A stretch of DNA of 7,537 nucleotides. Source: Desulfotomaculum sp. (GTDB taxonomy: Bacteria > Bacillota > Desulfotomaculia > Desulfotomaculales > Nap2-2B). The DNA lies in contig DMDI01000160.1 of assembly GCA_003445555.1 (NCBI GenBank), positions 1 to 7,537 of the forward strand, read 5' to 3'. The notes under the pieces were generated by a model, which worked only from the letters and a program-made list of their open reading frames with translations, was not told where the DNA came from and ran no database searches. Made by a program: the position numbers and the translations under genes. How positions within the stretch are numbered: the stretch's first letter is position 1; each line of letters begins with the position of its first letter. Shown here one piece after another: positions 1 to 5,675 of the stretch.

Positions 1-831
<831 letters not shown>

Positions 832-832
<1 letters not shown>

Positions 833-1677
833 TAGGATGCACCTCCACACTTACATTTATGGTAGTCATGAGCTTCCTTTTCTTTTTCTAAATAAATAGC
901 GCTTCGTTTAGCTAATTCGGCAAAATCTACTAAATGACCGTCGAATTCAGGGCCATCAACACAAACAAACTTTGTTTGTCCACCCACCGTTACCCGGCAG
1001 CAACCACACATTCCTGTTCCGTCAACCATTAAGGAATTCAAACTGACAATGGTTTTAATCCCGTACTCACGGGTAACGTTACAAACAACTCGCATCATTG
1101 GCTGAGGACCGATAGCCAGGATCAGGGCAATGTTATCTTTCCCCTTATCTTCAATAATCTCTTTCATTACGTCAGTGACAAAGCCTTTCCGTACGTATGA
1201 ACCGTCATCGGTGGTAACCATTAGTTCATCACAGACAGCCCGCATTTTTTCTTCCCAAAATAACAACTCTTTAGTCCGGGCCCCAATTATTCCGGTAACG
1301 TTATTACCGATATCTCTTAAAGCACGGGCAATAGGAAAAACAGGAGCAATGCCCACCCCTCCGCCAATGCAAATTACGTTGCCAAAATTTTCAATATGGG
1401 AAGGTAAACCTAACGGGCCGACAAAATCTAAGATTTGATTTCCGGCCTCCATTTTCCCTAACTCTATAGTAGATTTACCAACCTCCTGAAAAACAATGGT
1501 TATGGTTCCTTTGTTCCGGTCAAAATCGGCTATCGTTAAGGGAATTCTCTCTCCTTTCTCGTGAAGGCGTAAAATAACAAACTGGCCCGCCTGACAATTT
1601 TTAGCAACCCTTGGGGCTTCAATTTCCATTTGTTTAATCACCGGTGAGAGAACTTCTTTTTCCAGAATTTTAAACAC
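832..1677 (-). CDS. nfnA: NfnA / SudB-like FAD and [2Fe-2S] subunit of the ferredoxin:NADP+ transhydrogenase
   Basis: Small subunit of NADH-dependent reduced ferredoxin:NADP+ oxidoreductase, where NADH binds next to the bifurcating partner subunit. In the Nfn family the complex couples NADH and reduced ferredoxin to NADP+ reduction, or runs in reverse. The protein has 281 residues, the usual family length. Order: an N-terminal FAD-binding beta barrel with RIPLTIAD at 44-51, a nucleotide-binding loop CIGGGVGIAP at 103-112, and a C-terminal [2Fe-2S] segment D219, C224, C227, C239 (DGTGMCGCCR, then FVCVDGPEFDGH). The Asp-plus-three-Cys ligand set is characteristic of NfnA. The C-terminus ends in KCKCGGAS. 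The start is GTG at 1677 with GGAGG 6 nt upstream. The stop overlaps the nfnB ATG, so the two are translationally coupled. The isolated sequence also resembles dihydroorotate dehydrogenase electron-transfer subunit PyrK and SudB; the nfnB neighbour settles the call on Nfn/Sud. Confidence 0.92.
841..846 (-). promoter_or_regulatory. Ribosome binding site of nfnB inside the nfnA 3' end
   Basis: GGAGGT lies in the last codons of nfnA, 8 nt before the ATG at 832. It fixes the nfnB start at this ATG rather than the in-frame GTG at 850, which would overlap the ribosome site itself. Confidence 0.8.
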
Positions 1678-1683
1678 TTTACC

Positions 1684-1688
1684 CCTCC
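1684..1688 (-). promoter_or_regulatory. Ribosome binding site of nfnA
   Basis: GGAGG within the purine run AGGGAGGGGT, 6 nt before the GTG at 1677. It supports a GTG start; no ATG lies at a comparable distance. Confidence 0.8.
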
Positions 1689-1737
1689 CTTTAAAATCTT
1701 ACTTTCTTGCTTAATTACTTAATTGCTTTCTCTATTC

Positions 1738-1743
1738 ATTAGA
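1738..1743 (-). promoter_or_regulatory. Candidate -10 box for the nfnAB operon
   Basis: TCTAAT matches TATAAT at five of six positions and sits about 60 nt upstream of the nfnA GTG. No TTGACA-like -35 box is found 16-18 nt upstream (CAATTT or ACAATT there), so the call is weak. In AT-rich DNA such hexamers occur by chance. TTGTCT (1746-1741) with ATTAAG 17 nt downstream is a poorer alternative. Confidence 0.2.
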
Positions 1744-1762
1744 CAAATTCCTGCTTAAAAAA

Positions 1763-1787
1763 ATTGTTTTTTAATTTTAAGAACAAT
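1763..1787. promoter_or_regulatory. Imperfect inverted repeat upstream of nfnA, possible operator
   Basis: The arms read TTGTTTTTTAA on the plus strand and TTGTTCTTAAA on the minus strand, centred on 1775. With the outermost A-T pair, 10 of 12 positions are symmetric. It lies about 85-110 nt upstream of the nfnA start and its right part covers the expected -35 area of the weak promoter candidate. The TTGTT/AACAA ends recall redox-regulator sites, but the spacing does not fit the usual Rex operator. AT-rich composition makes chance symmetry possible. Confidence 0.25.
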
Positions 1788-1800
1788 AAATATTTCTTAT

Positions 1801-1820
1801 TTTCTTAATAATTCTTAATA
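1801..1820. repeat. Two tandem copies of a 10-bp AT-rich unit
   Basis: TTTCTTAATA is followed directly by ATTCTTAATA, nine of ten bases identical. A degenerate third unit (TATTTCTTAT) precedes it. A 10-bp period of A/T runs can give bent DNA or an UP-element-like stretch. Function is not shown by the sequence. Confidence 0.4.
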
Positions 1821-1867
1821 TTACTCAAATACTTAAATATTAAATTTAAGGAATACTTCCTTCGCTT

Positions 1868-1895
1868 GTAGGGGCGTATGGCAATACGCCCCTAC
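1868..1895. repeat. Perfect 12-bp-stem palindrome, REP-like, just after aspS
   Basis: Arms GTAGGGGCGTAT (1868-1879) and ATACGCCCCTAC (1884-1895) are exact reverse complements around the 4-nt loop GGCA. It starts one base after the aspS stop codon. It is strikingly GC-rich within AT-rich DNA. The TAGGGGCG...CGCCCCTA form resembles dispersed REP-type intergenic palindromes known from Firmicutes and other bacteria. As RNA it would form a very stable hairpin at the 3' end of the aspS message, so it may also stop or protect that transcript. However, no T-run follows on the minus strand (AAGCGAAGG), so it is not a standard intrinsic terminator. Confidence 0.75.
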
Positions 1896-1939
1896 TTTAA
1901 GGAAGAATCCTCTCTAAGGCCTTAAATTTTAAGGAAGAA
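1896..1939. repeat. Direct repeat TTTAAGGAAGAA at the 3' end of aspS
   Basis: The 12-mer TTTAAGGAAGAA occurs at 1896-1907 and 1928-1939 on the plus strand. In aspS sense it is TTCTTCCTTAAA, read in two different frames: S-S-L-K and the final I-L-P-stop. A shorter copy, TTTAAGGAA, lies at 1845-1853, so this motif flanks the palindromic element on both sides. Low sequence complexity weakens the significance. Confidence 0.5.
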
Positions 1940-3714
1940 CCCTCCATCCTAAAGCCTAAATCATTTAATTGTTTGTTAGAAACCGGGGCAGGTGCATTTA
2001 GCATTAAATCTACCGCACTTTGCGTTTTAGGGAAGGCAATAACGTCACGAATGGTTTTTTTGTTAGCTAAAAGCATGAGCAACCGGTCAAAACCCAAAGC
2101 TATTCCTCCGTGAGGAGGGGTGCCGTATTCAAAGGCTTCCAACATAAAACCAAATTTTTCTATAGCTTCCTGGGGGGAAAGACCAATGGCCGTAAACATT
2201 TTTTCTTGAATATCCCGCCGGTGAATCCGGATGCTTCCCCCGCCAATTTCCACGCCGTTTAAAACTAAATCATAACTTTGGGCGCGGGCCGAAACGGGAT
2301 TTTCGGTCAAAAGAGCAAGGTCCTCTACATTAGGAGAGGTAAAAGGATGGTGCATGGCCACATGTCTTTTTTCTTCTTCACTATATTCTAATAAAGGAAA
2401 GTCCACCACCCAAAGGAATTGGAATTTATCCTCCGGAATTAACCCTAGGCGTTCAGCCAGGTGTAAACGCAAGGCCCCCAGGGCGGGATTTACAATTTGT
2501 GGTTTATCAGCTAAAAAGAGCAGCAAATCACCTTCTTTAGCTTCAAAGCGCTCTAAAATTGCCTGAATCTCGGCCGGGGTAAAAAATTTAGCAATGGGCG
2601 ATCTTACTCCTTCCGAAGTAACGAAGAAATAAGCCAACCCTTTTGCCCGCCAGTTAGTAACCAGTGAGGTCAGTTCATCAATTTCCTTGCGGCTAAAATT
2701 ACCGCAACTCAAGGCATTAATTCCTTTCACCTGCCCACCTGCGTTTGCGGCCGATGAAAATACTTTAAAGCCGCATGAAGCAACCAGATCAGTTAAATCA
2801 CGTAATTCTAAGCCGAATCTCAAATCAGGCTTATCAGTTCCGTAACGTGCGCAGGCTTCTTTAAAAGAAAGACGGGGAAAAGGGCGGGAAATTTTTAAAC
2901 CAACTGTTTCCCGGCAAAGGTAAACCATCATTTCCTCAACTAAATTTAAAATATCCTCTCTTTCCACAAAAGACATTTCCAAATCCACCTGGGTAAATTC
3001 CGGCTGCCGGTCGGCCCGCAAGTCTTCATCTCTAAAGCAGCGCACAATTTGAAAATAACGTTCCACGCCGGCCACCATAAGCATTTGTTTGTATAATTGA
3101 GGTGATTGGGGTAAAGCGTAAAAATTTCCCGGGTTGAGCCGGCTGGGCACCAGATAGTCACGTGCCCCTTCCGGAGTGCTCCGCGTAAGCATAGGAGTTT
3201 CAATCTCTAAAAAATTCCGGGCATCTAAAAAATCCCGCACGGCCTTGGCGGCTCTGTGCCGCAACATTAAAACCCGCTGCATCTCTTGACGGCGTAGGTC
3301 TAAATAACGGTACTTTAAACGCAAGGACTCATCAACCTCGCTTTGATCTTCAATAAGAAACGGGGTGGTTGCGGCGCGATTTAAAATATAAACTCTTTGA
3401 CCCAGAACCTCTATTTCCCCGGTGGCTAAATTAGGATTCTCTGTTCCTTCCGGGCGCAAAGCCACCTCCCCGGCTACCGCCAGAACATATTCACTACGGA
3501 GGATTTGGGCCGTGCGAAAAGCTTCTTCTGCCGCGTCGGAATTAAATACCACCTGAACCAGGCCCGACCGGTCACGCAAATCAACAAAAATCAAGCCCCC
3601 GTGGTCTCTTCGCCGCTGAACCCAGCCCATAAGCACTGTCTGTTGACCGGTGTGTTCTTTACGTAAATTGCCACAGTGGTGCGTTCTTTTTAAACCAAAC
3701 AAATAATCGGCCAA
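1897..3714 (-). CDS. aspS: Aspartyl-tRNA synthetase (bacterial type, possibly non-discriminating)
   Basis: Charges tRNA-Asp with aspartate using ATP in the cytoplasm. At 605 residues it has the length of a bacterial AspRS. Order: N-terminal OB-fold anticodon-binding domain at about 1-110 (GWVQRRRDHGGLIFVDLRDR at 30-49); class II catalytic core with motif 1 around 160-180 (FLEIETPMLTRSTPEGARDY), the aspartate-site segment ALPQSPQLYKQ (200-210) and motif 2 FRDEDLRADRQPEFTQVD (227-244); the GAD insertion domain at about 290-420; and motif 3 GIALGFDRLLMLL (537-549). All motifs are intact. H38 in RDHGG replaces the Leu of E. coli AspRS and suggests relaxed tRNA specificity that would also charge tRNA-Asn; this is inference. 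The start is TTG at 3714 with AAGGAG 11 nt upstream, 40 nt after the hisS stop, consistent with cotranscription. The stop is followed at once by a palindrome. The last residues (SSLKFKALERILP) include a repeated TTCTTCCTTAAA at DNA level. Confidence 0.97.
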   Translation of the reverse strand: MADYLFGLKRTHHCGNLRKEHTGQQTVLMGWVQRRRDHGGLIFVDLRDRSGLVQVVFNSDAAEEAFRTAQILRSEYVLAVAGEVALRPEGTENPNLATGEIEVLGQRVYILNRAATTPFLIEDQSEVDESLRLKYRYLDLRRQEMQRVLMLRHRAAKAVRDFLDARNFLEIETPMLTRSTPEGARDYLVPSRLNPGNFYALPQSPQLYKQMLMVAGVERYFQIVRCFRDEDLRADRQPEFTQVDLEMSFVEREDILNLVEEMMVYLCRETVGLKISRPFPRLSFKEACARYGTDKPDLRFGLELRDLTDLVASCGFKVFSSAANAGGQVKGINALSCGNFSRKEIDELTSLVTNWRAKGLAYFFVTSEGVRSPIAKFFTPAEIQAILERFEAKEGDLLLFLADKPQIVNPALGALRLHLAERLGLIPEDKFQFLWVVDFPLLEYSEEEKRHVAMHHPFTSPNVEDLALLTENPVSARAQSYDLVLNGVEIGGGSIRIHRRDIQEKMFTAIGLSPQEAIEKFGFMLEAFEYGTPPHGGIALGFDRLLMLLANKKTIRDVIAFPKTQSAVDLMLNAPAPVSNKQLNDLGFRMEGSSLKFKALERILP

Positions 3715-3725
3715 AAATACTTTTT

Positions 3726-3731
3726 CTCCTT
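3726..3731 (-). promoter_or_regulatory. Ribosome binding site of aspS
   Basis: AAGGAG, 11 nt before the TTG at 3714. No ATG or GTG lies at a suitable distance and the TTG opens the expected AspRS N-terminus (ADYLFGLKRTHHCG), so a TTG start is the best choice despite the long spacer. Confidence 0.7.
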
Positions 3732-3754
3732 CCTGTTAATTAAGTTTCTACGCC

Positions 3755-5026
3755 TTAACGGTAACGCCGCCTGATCTCTTCTTTTATTTCAGCGGGTGAA
3801 ACCTCACTTTGTTCACCGCTGGCCAGATCCTTTAAGGAAACAATCTGCCGGTTTAATTCTTCCTTGCCCAAAATGGCCACAAACCGGGCCTTCTTTTTAG
3901 CGGCATATTTCATTTGGGCCTTTAAACTTCGCCCTAAAAAATCTTTGTCGGCGGATAGACCCTGCGCACGTACAAAAAACAAGAGTTCTAAAGCGGCCCC
4001 CGATGCTTCTTCATCTGCTTCAACAATAAAAACATCCAGGTTTTTCGGGGCTGGAAAAGGAGTATTTTGCTTGTTCATGGTTAAAAGAGCCCGCTCCAGA
4101 CCCACGGCAAAACCAATACTTGGAGTAGGCGGACCACCCAGGGCAGTCACTAAATCATCATAGCGGCCTCCACCGCCAATAGAATTTTGTGCCCCAATAC
4201 CGGCCACCATAATTTCAAAAGTTGTCCGGGTGTAATAATCCAGTCCCCTAACCAGTTGTTTATCTATAAGATAAGGAATGTTTAATGCTTTCAGGTATCC
4301 TAAAACAGCATCGAAATGAACTATGCAAGAAGGACACAAACAGGAAAGGCTGTCCGGTGCCCCTCTGGCTATTTCCCGGTCCCGGGGCTCTTAGCAGTCT
4401 AAAATGCGCAAAGGATTATATTCCAAGCGCTCCTGACAGTTGAGACAAAGTTCTTTTTGCCTTGTTTTAAAAAAAGAGGATAACTTTTCTTTTAAAACAG
4501 GCCGGCATACCTTACAGCCAATACTGTTAAGGTGGAGTTCAAAATTTTGTAAGCCCAGCCGCCGGTAAAAGTCTACGGCTAAAGCAATTACCTCTATATC
4601 AGCCTCCGGGTTATTCGTGCCAAATACCTCCACCCCGCCCTGGTGAAACTGGCGGTAACGCCCGGCTTGGGGACGGTCATAACGAAACATGGGTCCAAGG
4701 TAATAAAGCTTTACCGGCTGGGGACCGCTATTTAAGCCGCTTTCCAAATATGCCCTTGCTACGGCAGCAGTTCCTTCGGGACGCAAAGTAAGGCTGCGTT
4801 CACCGCGGTCGGTAAAAGTATACATTTCTTTGGCGACAATGTCCGTGACTTCCCCAACGCTCCGTATAAATAGCTCTGTATGTTCAAAAACGGGAGTACG
4901 TATTTCCGTAAAACCATAATCCTGACAAAGCTGACGAAAAACGTCTTCCATATATTGCCACCTAGGAGCTTCGTCAGGAAGAATGTCGTTAGTTCCCCGG
5001 GGACGTGTAGTCAATATATTTAACAT
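3755..5026 (-). pseudogene. hisS: Histidyl-tRNA synthetase interrupted by one in-frame TAA
   Basis: Charges tRNA-His with histidine; class II synthetase, cytoplasmic. Counting the stop, the gene spans 423 codons, the normal HisRS length. It starts with ATG at 5026, with GGAG 11 nt upstream and 18 nt after the MBL stop. Residues 8-18 (RPRGTNDILPD) and motif 2 (YYLGPMFRYDRPQAGRYRQFHQ, about 108-129) are intact. Codon 212 is TAA (4393-4391), directly after NPLRILDC. The same frame then continues with EPRDREIARGAP and the histidine-specific signature RGLDYYTRTTFE (260-271), GGGGRYDDL (284-292), motif 3 GFAVGLERALL (305-315) and the anticodon-binding domain (about 330-423). The stop takes the place of the usual Lys in DCK. 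A 211-residue product would lack half the catalytic core and all of the anticodon-binding domain. No ribosome site precedes a restart. Because HisRS is essential, a sequence error, a second copy elsewhere or readthrough must be considered. The C-terminal domain argues against HisZ. Confidence 0.93.
4391..4393 (-). other. In-frame ochre codon in hisS (codon 212)
   Basis: The bases TTA on the plus strand give TAA between Cys211 (TGC) and Glu213 (GAG). Homologous HisRS proteins have Lys here (DCK, or DSK in E. coli), so a single A-to-T change of AAA explains it. An extra T plus one base missing from the nearby CCCCGGG run (AAG AGC CCC GGG GAC) would equally restore D-C-K-S-P-G-D-R-E. Confidence 0.9.
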
Positions 5027-5037
5027 ATTTATTGATT

Positions 5038-5041
5038 CTCC
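5038..5041 (-). promoter_or_regulatory. Ribosome binding site of hisS
   Basis: GGAG 11 nt before ATG 5026, immediately after the MBL stop. The spacer is longer than usual, but the ATG is the only sound start ahead of the conserved TTRPRGTNDILP segment. Confidence 0.6.
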
Positions 5042-5044
5042 TAT

Positions 5045-5662
5045 TTACAAAAAAGGATTATATTTCTTTTCCTCGCCAATATTAGTTGCCGGGCCGTGAC
5101 CGGGATAAACTATTGTTTCCGGAGGAAAGACCAGTAGTTTTTTCTTAATTGATTCTATTAATTGCCGGTGACTACCCCCTGGGAAGTCGGTACGGCCTAT
5201 GGAGCCGGCAAATAAAGTGTCCCCCGTAAACAAAATATTATCAACGGCCAGGCAGATACCGCCCGGGGTGTGTCCTGGTGTATGAATAACCTTGAGCGTT
5301 ATTTTGCCTACCTCAATAAGATCACCTTCCTTTAAGCACCGGTCAGCCGCTTTGCCTTGCTTTTTTCGCCCCCCAAGAAAAGAAATACTTCCAGCCGGGT
5401 TGGTAAGCATATCCGCGTCAGCGGTATGAATAAGGACAGCCGCCCCGGTTGCTTCTTGTACAAAAGGTAAAGCGCCAATGTGATCCATGTGTCCATGGGT
5501 CAAAATAATTTGACGGCACTGAAGCGACAATTTTTCCAAGCGGCTTAAAATTCGTTTTCCGTCTGCGCCAGGGTCTATTATTGCTCCTTCGTGCGTTTCT
5601 TCACAGCCAATAAGATAGCAGTTTGCTCCAATTAATCCTACCGGAAAACCATCAAGAATCAA
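5045..5662 (-). CDS. Metallo-beta-lactamase-fold hydrolase, glyoxalase II/YqgX-like
   Basis: A single-domain MBL-fold hydrolase of 205 residues with a complete binuclear metal site: THGHMDH at 55-61 (H56, H58, D60, H61), H131 in HTPGHTPGG, D148 in FTGDTL and H189 in YPGHGP. The substrate cannot be read from sequence. Relatives are annotated as hydroxyacylglutathione hydrolase-like, but the short form without the C-terminal glutathione-binding helices of true glyoxalase II argues for another thioester or related substrate. There is no signal peptide, so it should be cytoplasmic. The start is TTG at 5662 with a strong AGGAGGT 6 nt upstream that overlaps the relA TAG. It lies 11 nt after relA and 18 nt before hisS, as in many Clostridia, where the gene sits between relA and hisS. 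The direct metabolic link to its neighbours is unknown. Confidence 0.9.
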   Translation of the reverse strand: MILDGFPVGLIGANCYLIGCEETHEGAIIDPGADGKRILSRLEKLSLQCRQIILTHGHMDHIGALPFVQEATGAAVLIHTADADMLTNPAGSISFLGGRKKQGKAADRCLKEGDLIEVGKITLKVIHTPGHTPGGICLAVDNILFTGDTLFAGSIGRTDFPGGSHRQLIESIKKKLLVFPPETIVYPGHGPATNIGEEKKYNPFL

Positions 5663-5668
5663 TTTTTT

Positions 5669-5675
5669 ACCTCCT
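5669..5675 (-). promoter_or_regulatory. Ribosome binding site of the MBL hydrolase, overlapping the relA stop
   Basis: AGGAGGT begins inside the relA TAG (5676-5674) and lies 6 nt before TTG 5662. This fixes the TTG start and implies that ribosomes ending relA finish on the next gene's ribosome site, so translation of the two is probably coupled. Confidence 0.8.

Larger units (their letters stand above)
1678..1896. other. AT-rich intergenic spacer between aspS and nfnA
   Basis: This 219-nt stretch has no credible coding frame on either strand and is much more AT-rich than its neighbours. Next to aspS it contains a GC-rich palindrome (1868-1895) and a small AAGGAA-TAC-TTCCTT hairpin (1848-1862). 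The middle holds a 10-bp tandem repeat (1801-1820) and an imperfect dyad (1763-1787). Next to nfnA are a weak -10 candidate and the nfnA ribosome site. It is the only gap in the window long enough to hold a promoter and probably separates two transcription units. Confidence 0.8.

Noticed and set aside
848..850. GTG at 850 as the nfnB start
   Set aside because: It overlaps the GGAGGT ribosome site and adds six codons not expected in the family; the ATG at 832 has ideal spacing and the TAATG coupling.
1763..1787. Rex operator upstream of nfnA
   Set aside because: The spacing between TTGTT and AACAA is 13 nt rather than the 8 nt of the TTGTTAA-N4-TTAACAA type, and the inner bases do not fit.
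1868..1895. Standard rho-independent terminator for aspS
   Set aside because: The stem is excellent but the minus strand continues AAGCGAAGG with no T-run; on the plus strand only TTT follows. A non-standard termination role stays possible.
2946..3203. Second minus-strand open frame within aspS
   Set aside because: It overlaps the intact aspS frame across the motif 2 region and has no ribosome site or family features.
4337..4339. TTG at 4339 as a separate start making the hisS 3' half an independent gene
   Set aside because: There is no Shine-Dalgarno sequence upstream, and homologous sequence (EPRDREIARGAP) continues in frame 5' of it up to the TAA, so it is a codon inside the interrupted gene.
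5027..5044. T-box leader controlling hisS or aspS
   Set aside because: The gaps before hisS (18 nt) and aspS (40 nt) are far too short for a T-box riboswitch; any such control would have to lie upstream of relA, outside the window.
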